Source: Caballeronia arvi (GTDB taxonomy: Bacteria > Pseudomonadota > Gammaproteobacteria > Burkholderiales > Burkholderiaceae). Taken from it: a DNA stretch of 64,000 bases. The translations under genes and the position numbers were made by a program. Location: contig NZ_FCOM02000019.1 of assembly GCF_001544695.2 (NCBI RefSeq), forward strand, positions 60,976 to 124,975, given 5' to 3'. Shown here piece by piece: positions 50,743 through 60,470 of this stretch. The notes below the pieces were generated by a model. The model was given only the letters and a program-made list of their open reading frames with translations. It made no database searches and was not told where the DNA came from. The stretch's first letter is position 1, and the number at the start of each line of letters is the position of its first letter.

Positions 50743-50969
50743 TGCACCGCTTGCGCGCTGCATGCGGCTTGAAGCGCGGAAAGCACCGTCTATAGTGAAA
50801 CGGCGTCGCGTCGAATGCGGCGATGCTGCGAAAGACAAAAGGTCCACAACGGTGATGGCAGGCGCTGCACAAGGATAAACACGGCAACCAGCGGCATACA
50901 CGGCACGCGCGGTCATGTCACGAGAGACACCGCTCGCGCCCGTGCCAACAAAAACGGAGACGAACCATC

Positions 50970-52337
50970 ATGAAACCGACTCAAAAGCGCACTCAACGCA
51001 TCGTTCGGGCACTACCGCGGACACGTCGCGCCGCCACCGCGCTTTCCGCCGCGCTGGCCGCTGCCGCGCTCGTGCCGATGTCGGCGCATGCCGCGACCAT
51101 CACCATCGCTACGTTGAACAACCCGGACATGATCGAGCTGAAAAAGCTCGCGCCGGCTTTCGAGAAGGCGAATCCGGACATCCAGTTGAAATGGGTGATT
51201 CTCGAAGAGAACGTGTTGCGCCAGCGCGCGACCACCGACATCACCACCAACAGCGGCCAGTTCGACGTGATCACGATCGGCACGTACGAGGCGCCGCAAT
51301 GGGGCAAGCGCGGCTGGCTCTCGCCGATGACAGGCCTGCCCGCCAACTACGATCTCGACGATGTCGTGAAGACCGCGCGCGATGGCCTCTCGTACAACGG
51401 CACGCTGTTCGCGCTGCCGTTCTACGTCGAAAGCTCGATGACGTATTACCGCAAGGATCTGTTCCAGGCGGCGGGCCTGAAGATGCCGGATCAGCCGACC
51501 TACGATCAGATCAAGCAGTTCGCCGACAAGCTCACCGACAAATCGAAAGGCCAGTACGGCATCTGCTTGCGCGGCAAGGCGGGCTGGGGCGAGAACATGG
51601 CGTTCGTCACGACGGTCGTGAACACGTTCGGCGGCGAGTGGTTCAACGAGAAGTGGCAGGCGCAGCTCGATACGCCCGAATGGAAGAAGGCGGTCGGCTT
51701 CTACGCGGATCTGCTGAAGAACGATGGCCCGCCGGGAGCGAGCTCGAACGGCTTCAACGAGAATCTGACGCTGATGTCGTCCGGAAAGTGCGCGATGTGG
51801 ATCGACGCGACCGTGGCCGCCGGCATCCTCTACAACAAGGCGCAATCGCAGGTGTCGGACAAGATCGGCTTCGCGGCCGCGCCTGTCGCCGTCACGCCGA
51901 AGGGCTCGCACTGGCTGTGGTCGTGGTCGCTCGCGATCCCGAAGACGTCGAAACAGCAGGAAGCGGCGAAGAAGTTCGCCGCGTGGGCGACATCGAAGGA
52001 ATACATCGAGATGGTCGGCAAGGATGAAGGCTGGGCGTCCGTGCCGCCTGGCACGCGCAAGTCGACCTACGCGCGCCCCGAGTACAAACAGGCCGCGCCG
52101 TTCGGCGACTTCGTGCTGAAGGCGATCGAAACCGCCGACCCGAACGACGCGACGCTCAAGAAGGTGCCGTACTCCGGCGTCCAGTTCGTCGGCATTCCGG
52201 AGTTCCAGTCGTTCGGCACGGTCGTCGGTCAGTCGATCGCGGGCGTCGTCGCGGGCCAGACGAGCGTCGACAACGCGCTGAAGGCAGCCAATGCGGCGGC
52301 GGATCGCGCGGTCAAGCAGGCCGGTTACCAGAAGTAA
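50970..52337 (+). CDS. ABC polyol/sugar transporter periplasmic binding protein (SmoE/MtlE-like)
   Basis: Family 1 extracellular solute-binding protein of 455 residues, capturing a polyol such as sorbitol or mannitol in the periplasm. The signal peptide is long with a basic start and ends near SAHA (about residue 41). The mature part starts ATITIATLNNPDMIELKKL, and shows VITIGTYEAPQWGKRGW and MSSGKCAMWIDATV, typical of the SmoE/MtlE branch. Two permease genes follow directly, then a HAD phosphatase and the ATPase, matching the smo and mtl operon layout. Which polyol is preferred is inference from the dehydrogenase genes. Confidence 0.88.
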   Translation: MKPTQKRTQRIVRALPRTRRAATALSAALAAAALVPMSAHAATITIATLNNPDMIELKKLAPAFEKANPDIQLKWVILEENVLRQRATTDITTNSGQFDVITIGTYEAPQWGKRGWLSPMTGLPANYDLDDVVKTARDGLSYNGTLFALPFYVESSMTYYRKDLFQAAGLKMPDQPTYDQIKQFADKLTDKSKGQYGICLRGKAGWGENMAFVTTVVNTFGGEWFNEKWQAQLDTPEWKKAVGFYADLLKNDGPPGASSNGFNENLTLMSSGKCAMWIDATVAAGILYNKAQSQVSDKIGFAAAPVAVTPKGSHWLWSWSLAIPKTSKQQEAAKKFAAWATSKEYIEMVGKDEGWASVPPGTRKSTYARPEYKQAAPFGDFVLKAIETADPNDATLKKVPYSGVQFVGIPEFQSFGTVVGQSIAGVVAGQTSVDNALKAANAAADRAVKQAGYQK

Positions 52338-52412
52338 CTTCAGACACAACGTCAGTACGCGGGCCGCGTCTGCCGATGCGGCTCGCCAGCATCATCATCG
52401 AGAGGTGTCACG

Positions 52413-53351
52413 ATGAGTCAACTGAATCCCCCCATCACCGATCATCATCTGGAGGAGTCCGCCGCCGAGCGCGACAAGCGGCGCGCGAAGTCGGTGCGCT
52501 GGCTGATTTCGCCATCGACGGGACTGCTGTTCCTGTGGATGGCCATTCCGCTCGCGATGACGATCTGGTTTTCGTTCTCGCGCTACAACCTGCTGAATCC
52601 CGATGTCAAAGGTTTCGCGGGCTTCGATAACTTCGAGTTCCTCGTCACCGATCCGGCGTTCGGGCCGTCCATCGGCCATACGTTGACGCTGATCATCTCA
52701 GTGCTCGTGATAACGGTCGTCGGCGGCACGCTGCTCGCCGTGCTGTTCGATCGCAAGTTCATCGGGCAGGGCATCGCACGTCTGCTCGTGATCGCGCCGT
52801 TCTTCGTGATGCCGACGGTCTCCGCGCTCATCTGGAAGAACATGATCCTGCATCCGGTGTACGGCCTGATCGCGGGACTCATGCGCTCGATGGGCATGCA
52901 GCCGATCGACTGGTTCGCCGAATATCCGCTCTTCGCGGTGATCGTGATCGTCGCGTGGCAATGGCTGCCGTTCGCGTTCCTGATTCTTTTCACCGCGATT
53001 CAATCGCTCGATCAGGAGCAGAAGGAAGCGGCGCGCATCGATGGCGCGGGTCCGTTCGCGATGTTCTTCTTTATTACGCTGCCGCATCTGAAACGCGCGA
53101 TCGCAGTCGTCGTGATGATGGAAACCATCTTCCTGCTGTCGATCTTCGCGGAAATCTATACGACCACCGGCGGCGGCCCCGGCACCGCGACGACCAACCT
53201 GTCGTACCTGATCTACGCGCTGGGCCTGCAACAGTTCGACGTCGGTCTCGCATCGGCGGGCGGCATTCTCGCGGTGATTCTCGCCAACATCGTCGCGTTC
53301 TTCCTCGTGAGAATGCTCGCGAAGAACCTCAAAGGGGAGTACGAAGCATGA
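52413..53351 (+). CDS. ABC polyol/sugar transporter permease (SmoF/MtlF-like)
   Basis: Inner-membrane permease of the MalF family, 312 residues with six predicted membrane helices. The EAA loop that contacts the ATPase is readable as EAARIDGAGPFAMFFFITLP. The N-terminus is cytoplasmic and charged (EESAAERDKRRAK). ATG 52413 has a GAGGTG element upstream. The stop overlaps the next permease start by four bases (ATGA). A second internal frame beginning at 52955 is only an upstream extension of the next gene and not part of this one. Confidence 0.9.
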   Translation: MSQLNPPITDHHLEESAAERDKRRAKSVRWLISPSTGLLFLWMAIPLAMTIWFSFSRYNLLNPDVKGFAGFDNFEFLVTDPAFGPSIGHTLTLIISVLVITVVGGTLLAVLFDRKFIGQGIARLLVIAPFFVMPTVSALIWKNMILHPVYGLIAGLMRSMGMQPIDWFAEYPLFAVIVIVAWQWLPFAFLILFTAIQSLDQEQKEAARIDGAGPFAMFFFITLPHLKRAIAVVVMMETIFLLSIFAEIYTTTGGGPGTATTNLSYLIYALGLQQFDVGLASAGGILAVILANIVAFFLVRMLAKNLKGEYEA

Positions 53352-54199
53352 GCACGCAATCGGTTTCTGCACCGCCGCGAGCCTCCGCGCTCGATCACGT
53401 CAAGAACATCGTGCCCGGCATCGTCGCGTGGATCGTGTCGATCCTGCTGTTCTTCCCGATCTTCTGGATGACGATCACCGCATTCAAGACCGAGCAACAG
53501 GCGTATTCGTCGTCGCTGTTCTTCACGCCGACGCTCGATAGCTTTCGCGAAGTGTTCGCGCGCAGCAATTACTTCGGCTTCGCGTGGAATTCAGTGCTGA
53601 TTTCAGTGGGCGTCACGTTGCTCTGCCTGATTCTAGCGGTGCCATGCGCCTACGCGATGGCCTTTTTCCCGACCAAGAAAACGCAGTCGGTGCTGCTGTG
53701 GATGCTCTCCACGAAGATGATGCCGTCGGTCGGCGTGCTCGTGCCGATCTACCTGCTGTGGAAGAACACGGGCCTGCTCGATACGGTTTCGGGTCTCATC
53801 ATCGTGTACACGTTGATCAATTTGCCGATCGCCGTGTGGATGGCCTACACGTACTTCAACGAAGTGCCGAAGGACATTCTCGAAGCAGGGCGCATCGACG
53901 GCGCGACGACGTGGCAGGAGATCGTCTATCTGCTGATGCCGATGGCACTCCCCGGCCTTGCATCGACGGGCCTGCTGCTCATCATCCTGTCGTGGAACGA
54001 GGCGTTCTGGAGCATCAACCTGTCGAGTTCGAACGCGGCGCCGCTCACTGTGTTCATCGCGTCGTATTCGAGTCCGGAAGGCCTGTTCTGGGCGAAGCTC
54101 TCGGCGGCTTCGCTGCTCGCGGTCGCGCCGATTCTGATCGTCGGCTGGGTCTCGCAGAAGCAGCTCGTGCGCGGTCTTACGTTTGGCGCGGTGAAGTGA
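53348..54199 (+). CDS. ABC polyol/sugar transporter permease (SmoG/MtlG-like)
   Basis: Second permease of the importer, MalG family, 283 residues. The first membrane segment is IVAWIVSILLFFPIFWMTI, and the EAA loop is EAGRIDGATTWQEIVYLLMP. The start ATG 53348 overlaps the stop of the first permease in an ATGA coupling. The frame is open far upstream, to 52955, but that part overlaps the first permease and is Arg-rich shadow sequence. Heterodimer with the preceding protein is expected. The HAD phosphatase gene begins ten bases after the stop. Confidence 0.91.
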   Translation: MSTQSVSAPPRASALDHVKNIVPGIVAWIVSILLFFPIFWMTITAFKTEQQAYSSSLFFTPTLDSFREVFARSNYFGFAWNSVLISVGVTLLCLILAVPCAYAMAFFPTKKTQSVLLWMLSTKMMPSVGVLVPIYLLWKNTGLLDTVSGLIIVYTLINLPIAVWMAYTYFNEVPKDILEAGRIDGATTWQEIVYLLMPMALPGLASTGLLLIILSWNEAFWSINLSSSNAAPLTVFIASYSSPEGLFWAKLSAASLLAVAPILIVGWVSQKQLVRGLTFGAVK

Positions 54200-54209
54200 G
54201 GGTGCGAGC

Positions 54210-54923
54210 GTGAATCTCACTCCACTGGAACGGGCCAATCTCGAAGATCGTCTGCTGATCTGCGATTGCGACGGCGTGCTCATCGACAGCGAAGCGGTGG
54301 CGGCGCGCATGCTCGTCGCCGAGTTGCAGGCGGTGTGGCCGGGCGTCGATGTCGAGCCGGTCGTGATGCCGCTGCTCGGCCTGCGCATCGAGGCGGTGCT
54401 CGCGAGCGCCGCCGATACGGTCGGACGTACGCTGACGCACGATCAGGTCGTCGTAATCCGGCGCTCCGTCGAAGCAGCGGCGATGCAGGCGCCGGCGGTG
54501 CAGGGCATCGCCGAAGCGCTCGCGGCCGTGCCGTTCACGAAGGCGTGCGCGAGCAACAGCTTTTCGACGTATGTCGATGCCGTGCTGCAACGCACCGGCC
54601 TCGTGCGCTTCTTCGGCGAGCGGCGTTTCTGCGCGGACATGGTCGAGAACCCGAAGCCCGCGCCGGACGTGTACCTCGCGGCGGCGCGCGCGATGCGCGT
54701 CGATCCGCTGCGCTGCCTTGTCGTCGAGGACAGCGTGACGGGCGTCACGGCGGCGAATGCGGCGGGCATGCCGGTGCTCGGCTTCATCGGCGGCGGCCAT
54801 GCAACGGAAGGACAGATCGGCGCGCTGGAGAGAGCGGGCGCGCTGCTCGTATTCGATGACATGACGCGCCTGCCACTCTTGGTCGATCGATGGCTGCAAA
54901 ACGCGACGTTCGAAATCAGATAG
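54210..54923 (+). CDS. HAD-superfamily phosphatase of the polyol operon
   Basis: A 237-residue HAD phosphatase, subfamily IA, related to sugar-phosphate phosphatases. Motif I is ICDCDGVLIDSEAV with nucleophile and acid/base aspartates. Motif II lies in ACASNSFST, the motif III lysine in VENPKPAPDVYL, and motif IV in CLVVEDSVTGV. The start is GTG 54210 with GGGTGCGAG upstream; no ATG is close. Location between permease and ATPase genes of a polyol importer is common and suggests clearance of a toxic phosphorylated side product or release of polyol from its phosphate. The substrate is not known. Confidence 0.86.
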   Translation: MNLTPLERANLEDRLLICDCDGVLIDSEAVAARMLVAELQAVWPGVDVEPVVMPLLGLRIEAVLASAADTVGRTLTHDQVVVIRRSVEAAAMQAPAVQGIAEALAAVPFTKACASNSFSTYVDAVLQRTGLVRFFGERRFCADMVENPKPAPDVYLAAARAMRVDPLRCLVVEDSVTGVTAANAAGMPVLGFIGGGHATEGQIGALERAGALLVFDDMTRLPLLVDRWLQNATFEIR

Positions 54924-54971
54924 CGTCCGACGCGGTTCGACACCGCGCTGAAAGCATAGGAGACACACATC

Positions 54972-56108
54972 ATGGCTAGCCTGACACTGCGCAACATCAG
55001 CAAGCGTTACGAAGAAACCGAGGTGATGCGCAACATCAACCTCGATATCGACGACGGCGAGTTCGTCGTGTTCGTGGGCCCGTCGGGCTGCGGCAAGTCG
55101 ACGTTGATGCGCATGATCGCCGGTCTGGAAGACATCAGCGGCGGCGAGCTGATGATCGACAGCGCGCGCGTGAACGAGTTGCCGCCCGCGAAGCGCGGCA
55201 TCGCGATGGTGTTCCAGTCGTACGCACTCTATCCGCACATGACGCTCTACGACAACATGGCGTTCGGCCTCAAGCTCGCGGGCGAGAAGAAGCCCGCGAT
55301 CGATGCCGCCGTGAAAAACGCCGCGAAGGTTCTGCACATCGACCATCTGCTCGATCGAAAGCCGAAGCAGCTCTCCGGCGGCCAGCGTCAGCGCGTGGCG
55401 ATCGGCCGTGCGATCACGCGCAAGCCGAAGGTGTTTCTCTTCGACGAACCGCTTTCCAATCTCGACGCCGCACTGCGCGTGAAGATGCGCCTCGAATTCG
55501 CGCGCCTGCACGACGATCTCAAGACGACGATGATCTACGTGACGCACGATCAGGTCGAAGCGATGACGCTCGCGGACAAGATCGTGGTGTTGTCGGCGGG
55601 GAATATCGAGCAGGTCGGCACGCCGAACACGCTGTATCACGCGCCGGCGAATCGCTTCGTCGCGGGTTTCATCGGCTCGCCGAAGATGAACTTCATGTCG
55701 GGGACGGTGGCCGCGGTGCAGAACGACGGCGTGCTCGTGAAGTACGCGACGGGCGAGACGCAGCTCGTCGGCGTGCTGCCGGGCAATGCGAAACCGGGCG
55801 ACGCGGTGACGGTCGGCGTGCGTCCGGAGCACCTGCAGCCGAATTCACCGGAGGCGGGCGAGTATGGTTTGTCCGCTTTGGCGATGACGGTCGAAACGCT
55901 CGGCGATGCAGCTTATCTCTATGCCGAAACCGAGGTCGCGCCCGATGGATTGATCTCGCGCATTCCGCCGCTGGAAAAGCACGCGCGCGGCGAGAAGCTG
56001 AAGCTGGGCTCGGCGCCGGATCATTGCCATCTGTTCGACGCGCAGGGGCAGGCGTTCACGCGCAAGGTCGTCGATTCGTGGCTGCGGGAGCATGCGACGG
56101 CGGCTTGA
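54972..56108 (+). CDS. ABC polyol/sugar transporter ATPase (SmoK/MtlK/UgpC type)
   Basis: ATPase of a MalK-type importer, 378 residues. Walker A is GPSGCGKS, the Q-loop is FQSYALYPHMT, the signature is LSGGQRQR, Walker B is VFLFDEPLSNLDA, and the H-loop is VTHDQVEA. The C-terminal TOBE regulatory domain starts near residue 240 and contains GVRPEHLQ. AGGAGA precedes ATG 54972. It completes the importer encoded with the genes from 50970 on. A strong terminator follows the stop. Confidence 0.92.
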   Translation: MASLTLRNISKRYEETEVMRNINLDIDDGEFVVFVGPSGCGKSTLMRMIAGLEDISGGELMIDSARVNELPPAKRGIAMVFQSYALYPHMTLYDNMAFGLKLAGEKKPAIDAAVKNAAKVLHIDHLLDRKPKQLSGGQRQRVAIGRAITRKPKVFLFDEPLSNLDAALRVKMRLEFARLHDDLKTTMIYVTHDQVEAMTLADKIVVLSAGNIEQVGTPNTLYHAPANRFVAGFIGSPKMNFMSGTVAAVQNDGVLVKYATGETQLVGVLPGNAKPGDAVTVGVRPEHLQPNSPEAGEYGLSALAMTVETLGDAAYLYAETEVAPDGLISRIPPLEKHARGEKLKLGSAPDHCHLFDAQGQAFTRKVVDSWLREHATAA

Positions 56109-56129
56109 TGTGCGTCTGATGGCCTACAC

Positions 56130-56158
56130 AGCGCCGTTCGTCAGAGCGGCGCTTTTTT
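56130..56158 (+). terminator. Terminator after the polyol importer operon
   Basis: A seven-base-pair stem (AGCGCCG with CGGCGCT) at 56130-56136 and 56146-56152 is followed by six T. It separates the importer operon from the MOSC gene. Confidence 0.75.
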
Positions 56159-56240
56159 CTTGAACGTTGCATACGCGCGATAATCGCGGTTCCGACCGGC
56201 CACACCCGATGGCCGGCGCCGATCCCACACGATAATCGCC

Positions 56241-57092
56241 ATGCCCGTCCTGAACGAACTCTTCGTCTATCCGATCAAGTCTTGCGCGGGCATCTCGCTG
56301 CGCCGCGCGACGCTCTTCGACACGGGTCTCGAATACGACCGCCACTGGATGGTGACCGACGCGCAGGGCGGCATGTTCACGCAGCGCGCGCATTCGCGCA
56401 TGGCGTTGATCAAAACCGCGTTCGATGGCGACGATCTAATCATCGATGCGCCCGGCATGCCGACGCTGCGTACGCCCTTGCAGGCTCAGGCGCTCGCGGA
56501 TGCGAGGCCGATGCGCGCGACCGTGTGGGGCGATACCGTCGATGCGCTCGACACCGGCGAGCACACGGCGCAATGGTTCACCGGGTTCCTCGGCCTGCCC
56601 GCGCGCCTCGCGCGCTTTGCACCGTCCGCGCGCCGCGATGTCAGCGACGAATGGACGGCGCCGCTTTCCGCGCACACGCGCTTCGCTGATCAGTTCCCGT
56701 TGCTGGTGGTCGGCCAGTCATCGCTCGACGATCTCAACGCGCGCTTGTCGGCCAGGGGCGCGCCGGGCATCGCGGCGAATCGCTTCCGGCCCAATCTCGT
56801 GATCGGCGAACTCGATGCCTACGAGGAGGACTATGTTGCCGAGATGCGCATCGGCGACGTGCAATTGCGGCTCGTGAAACTGTGCACGCGCTGCCCGATT
56901 CCATCGATCGATCAGGAGACGGGCGCGCCGAATCCGTCGTGGCCGCATGAACCGCTCGACACGATGAGCGCGTATCGCGGCAGCGATCAGTTCGACGGCG
57001 CGCTCACGTTCGGCAAGAATGCGATCGTCGTGGGTGGCGAGGGCGTCGTGCTGGAGGTCGGGCAGGAGGTGGAGGCGGAAATCGCGTTTTGA
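56241..57092 (+). CDS. MOSC domain protein (YcbX/mARC-like)
   Basis: A 283-residue protein with N-terminal MOSC beta-barrel (residues 1-115, VLNELFVYPIKSCAGI) and C-terminal MOSC domain. The conserved cysteine expected to bind molybdenum cofactor is in LVKLCTRCPIPSIDQETG. NRFRPNLVIGELDAYEED is also a family landmark. Relatives reduce N-hydroxylated bases and other N-oxides using electrons from a flavoprotein or ferredoxin; no fused 2Fe-2S domain is present here, so an external donor is needed. It stands between importer operon and regulator gene with no evident link to polyols. It converges with the SorC-type gene. Confidence 0.9.
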   Translation: MPVLNELFVYPIKSCAGISLRRATLFDTGLEYDRHWMVTDAQGGMFTQRAHSRMALIKTAFDGDDLIIDAPGMPTLRTPLQAQALADARPMRATVWGDTVDALDTGEHTAQWFTGFLGLPARLARFAPSARRDVSDEWTAPLSAHTRFADQFPLLVVGQSSLDDLNARLSARGAPGIAANRFRPNLVIGELDAYEEDYVAEMRIGDVQLRLVKLCTRCPIPSIDQETGAPNPSWPHEPLDTMSAYRGSDQFDGALTFGKNAIVVGGEGVVLEVGQEVEAEIAF

Positions 57093-57099
57093 GGCGGCT

Positions 57100-58047
57100 T
57101 CACGCCTCCAGCGCCGCCTTCGCGCACAACTCATCGGTCACGAGCCCCGACAGCCATTGTCCGTTCAATGCCGCGATCAACGCGTCGCGCTTGCGCTGCC
57201 CGCCTGCGAACCCGATCGTCGGGCGCTTGGGCGGCGAGTCGAGCGCGAGGCTCGTCGCGCGCGCGCCGGTTTTCGACTGCACGCGGCGGCCGTTCGCATC
57301 GATCGGCAGGCCGAGCCATTCGGCCACCGCGCCCGCCGACACCAGCTCGTCGACTTCCGCGCGCGTGATGAAGCCGTCCTCATGCAGCGGGCAGTTCACA
57401 CCCACATTGCCGATGCCGACGAACGCCACGTCCGCTCGGTGCGCGAGTTCATCGACGATGCGATACAGCCGGTGATTGACCCATTGTGCGCGCTCGGCGA
57501 CGCTGTCGGCCATGAGCGGCGCGGGCAGCATGAAGTGCTTGCCGCCGGTTTTCTCCGATAGCTGCTGCGCGACGTCATAGCGGTTCGACGAGCCATCCTG
57601 CGCGATCGCGCCGACCATCGACACGAAGCGATGCTGCGGCCGGTCGATCTGCCCGATCTGCGCGACGCATGCCTTGAGCGTGCGGCCGCTGCCGATCGAG
57701 ACCACGAGCGGTTTCTCATCGAGCAGGTAGCGCTCCATCACTTGCGCGCCTGCCACAGCGAGCTTGCGGTCGATTTGTTCAGGCGCATCGCCGTCGATGG
57801 GCACGACTTCGCACATCGCGAGGCCGTAGCGGTCGCTGAGCGCTTTTGCGAGCGACAGGCAATCCGCGATGCGATGATCGACGCGCACGCGGATGAGGTT
57901 CTTTTCGACCGCGAAGGCGACGAGCCGCTGCGCCACCGGGCGCGAGATCTGAAGCTTTTCGGCGATCTCGTTCTGGGTGTTGCCGGCGACGTAGTAGAGC
58001 CACGCTGCGCGCGTCGCGAGATCGAGTTTTTCGGTGGATTTGGCCAC
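57100..58047 (-). CDS. SorC/DeoR-type sugar-binding transcriptional regulator
   Basis: A 315-residue regulator with an N-terminal helix-turn-helix (AWLYYVAGNTQNEIAEKL, ISRPVAQRLVAFA) and C-terminal SorC-type effector-binding domain (LVVSIGSGRTLKACVAQIGQ; VAFVGIGNVGVNCPL). The chosen start is GTG 58047 (VAKSTEKLDLATRAAWL). The frame remains open 88 codons upstream to 58311, but that part lies in palindromic element B and encodes the same peptide as other copies of the element, so it is not part of the gene. The ribosome binding site is weak. It probably reads the operators at 49882 and 61931; effector may be a polyol or its keto product. Confidence 0.88.
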   Translation of the reverse strand: MAKSTEKLDLATRAAWLYYVAGNTQNEIAEKLQISRPVAQRLVAFAVEKNLIRVRVDHRIADCLSLAKALSDRYGLAMCEVVPIDGDAPEQIDRKLAVAGAQVMERYLLDEKPLVVSIGSGRTLKACVAQIGQIDRPQHRFVSMVGAIAQDGSSNRYDVAQQLSEKTGGKHFMLPAPLMADSVAERAQWVNHRLYRIVDELAHRADVAFVGIGNVGVNCPLHEDGFITRAEVDELVSAGAVAEWLGLPIDANGRRVQSKTGARATSLALDSPPKRPTIGFAGGQRKRDALIAALNGQWLSGLVTDELCAKAALEA

Positions 58048-58812
58048 TGTGGGTTTGGTTTGGTTTTTTTGCTTTTGCTTCTTGCGGGGCGTTCGCTTCG
58101 GCTTTCGTGGAACCTGATTTCGTGTTGGTTTATTAGCTTCGCCCCTATGCGGGGCGGTAGTCACTTTCTTTGCTGCTGCAAAGAAAGTAACCAAAGAAAG
58201 CAGCTTCTCCCAGCCTAAGCACTTCATGCCGGCCGCGGCACAGGCGATTGACCTAATGGCCCCCGGAGTAGCGAGTGCCCTCGTAGGGCTCACCGGGCTT
58301 GGATCGCGCACGGTCCGTTACATCGCGCCGCACTACTGACTGGTTCAGCACCTGAAAGCTCCGGCCCGCTTCGCGGCCGACCGGTCAATCAGGTTTGCGT
58401 GAGCTCGCGTATTTGCTACGCCCACCGTTGGTTTCCCTTGCATACCCGGCGGCAGCGCGCAGCGCTGTGCCGAAGCTCTTTCGTGCTGAACCAGTGTCCT
58501 TCGGGTACTAGCTTGTCAGACCGTGCGCGGTCCACGCCGCGCGAGTTTTGCGGGAACACTTGCTACTCCGGGTTCCATTCAGCCAATCGCCTGTGCCGCG
58601 GCCGGTATGAAGTGCTTAGGCTGGGAGAAGCTGCTTTCTTTGGTTACTTTCTTTGCAGCAGCAAAGAAAGTGACTGCCGCCCCGCATAGGGGCGAAGCTA
58701 ATAAACCAACACGAAAACAGGTTTCACGTAAGCCCAATCAGGCAGAGCAAGCCAACGATAGCAGGCGCCGCCCCGCGCACAAGTTCCATAGAAGCCCAAA
58801 CGCCCCCCAAAA
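58048..58812. repeat. Large imperfect palindromic intergenic element, copy B
   Basis: The element itself spans about 58107-58727 (621 bp) in a 765-bp gap. The left arm runs inward from GGAACCTGATTTCG through GGTTTATTAGC, the GCCCCTATGCGGGGC hairpin, the ACTTTCTTTG hairpin (58163-58188), CGCGCACGG and GGTTCAGCA. The right arm mirrors it, with its hairpin at 58646-58671 and GCTAATAAACC at 58697-58707. By eye the left arm is about 85 percent identical to the left arm of copy A. Between its right end and the kinase stop at 58813 are 85 bases without recognisable content. Confidence 0.85.
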
Positions 58813-60294
58813 TCAAGCCAACCGCGGCCTCGCGGGATCGAACAACGGCCTCACATGCTGATACAACTCCCGAAACCCCTTCAACCGGTCCCGCAACATC
58901 TCATGCCGCGCCGCATCCGGCGTAAATTCCTGTTTGATCTCGGGCTTCGCGAGCACCGTCGCCGGATCGCCGCCCGCCGCGAGCCAGCCGAGCCGAGCCG
59001 CACCCAGCGCCGCGCCGGTCTCGCCGCCGCCGTGGGTGCGCGTCGGGGTATCGAAGGCATCGGCGAACATTTGCGCCCAGTAGGCGCTGCGCGCGCCGCC
59101 GCCAAGCATCGACAATGCGCGGGCCTGCGTGCCCGCCGATTCCAGCGCATCCAGTCCATCGGTCAGCGAGAGCGTCACGCCTTCGAGCACCGAATAGCCG
59201 AGCAGCGCGCGATCGGTCGCATGCGTCATGCCGAAGAACACGCCCTGCGCATACGGATCGTTGTGCGGCGTGCGCTCGCCGCTCAGATACGGCAGAAAGA
59301 GCGGCGCGGACGGCAGCGCGTCGGCGGGCAAGGCCTCGATTTCCGCGAGCAGCGTCGGCTCGTCGGTCGACGTCAGCTTGCACACCCAGCGCAAACAGCT
59401 CGCCGCCGACAGCACCACGCTCATCTGATGCCAGCGATCCGGAATCGCATGGCAGAACGCATGCACCGCCGATGCGGGATTCGGCCGGAAGCGATCGCCG
59501 ATCACGCACAGCACGCCCGACGTGCCGAGCGACAGGAAGCCATCGCCGGGATCGGTCGCGCCGATGCCCACCGCGCTCGCGGCATTGTCGCCGCCGCCCG
59601 CCGCGACGACCACGCCATCGCGCAAACCGAACTCGCGCGCAAGCTCGGGTCGCAGCGTGCCCGAAGGCGCGCTGCCCTCGGCCAGCGACGGCATCTGCTG
59701 GCGCGACATGCTGCACGCGGCAAGCAACTCGTCGGACCAGTCGCGGCGCGCGACATCGAGCCAGAGCGTGCCGGCCGCATCCGATGGATCCGATACTTTC
59801 GTGCCCGTCAAATGCATGCGCAGATAGTCCTTCGGCAGCAACACGCACGCGGTCCGATTGAAGATGTCAGGCTCGTTGTGCGCGACCCACAGCAGCTTCG
59901 GCGCGGTGAATCCGGGCATCGCCAGATTGCCGGCGATCTCGTGCAAGTTCGGCGCGCGTTCGTAAAGCTCGGCGCATTCCTTGTCGCTGCGCATGTCGTT
60001 CCAGAGGATCGCGGGGCGCAGCACGTTGTCGTGCGAATCGAGCAGCACCGCGCCGTGCATCTGTCCCGAGAGCCCGATGCCGCGCACTTGCGCGAATTCA
60101 GCCGGAAACTTCTCTTGCAGCCTGAAGAGCGCGGCGCGCGTGCCTTCCCACCAGTCGAGCGGATTCTGCTCGGACCAGCGCGGCTTCGGACGCGAAACGG
60201 TGAACGGCGTGCCCGCCGTGCCGATCACGGCGCCGTCGGCGGCGAGCAGCAGAACTTTCACTTCGGACGTGCCGAGGTCGATGCCTAAGTACAT
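58813..60294 (-). CDS. xylB: Xylulokinase of the polyol (D-arabinitol) pathway
   Basis: FGGY kinase of 493 residues from ATG 60294 (MYLGIDLGTSEVKVLLL). Motifs are GIGLSGQMHGAVLL, typical of xylulokinases, LSLGTSGVLCVIGD, and LSMLGGGARSAYWAQM. A 39-codon upstream extension of the frame is not domain-like. It lies directly downstream of the D-arabinitol dehydrogenase gene on the same strand (176-bp gap), so the pair converts arabinitol to xylulose and then xylulose 5-phosphate for the pentose phosphate pathway. It is only distantly similar to the kinases at 41070 and 62218. Confidence 0.92.
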   Translation of the reverse strand: MYLGIDLGTSEVKVLLLAADGAVIGTAGTPFTVSRPKPRWSEQNPLDWWEGTRAALFRLQEKFPAEFAQVRGIGLSGQMHGAVLLDSHDNVLRPAILWNDMRSDKECAELYERAPNLHEIAGNLAMPGFTAPKLLWVAHNEPDIFNRTACVLLPKDYLRMHLTGTKVSDPSDAAGTLWLDVARRDWSDELLAACSMSRQQMPSLAEGSAPSGTLRPELAREFGLRDGVVVAAGGGDNAASAVGIGATDPGDGFLSLGTSGVLCVIGDRFRPNPASAVHAFCHAIPDRWHQMSVVLSAASCLRWVCKLTSTDEPTLLAEIEALPADALPSAPLFLPYLSGERTPHNDPYAQGVFFGMTHATDRALLGYSVLEGVTLSLTDGLDALESAGTQARALSMLGGGARSAYWAQMFADAFDTPTRTHGGGETGAALGAARLGWLAAGGDPATVLAKPEIKQEFTPDAARHEMLRDRLKGFRELYQHVRPLFDPARPRLA

Positions 60295-60470
60295 GAACGG
60301 TCCCTTAGTCGTTGCGGGAAGAAGCCCGGCGAAAAACCAGGAGCGCAGCCAGTGCAGCGCGGCGGGAGGCGCTAATTTACCGCCGCGCGTCGCGCCGCGC
60401 CATGAGCACATTACCCGAGCGGCGCGGCGCGCGCTTCACGATGACGCTTAACGCAGTGATAACACCCTGC

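Noticed and set aside
58523..58861. Plus-strand frame in the right arm of element B
   Set aside because: Same element-derived peptide as above running into the xylulokinase antisense; not a gene.
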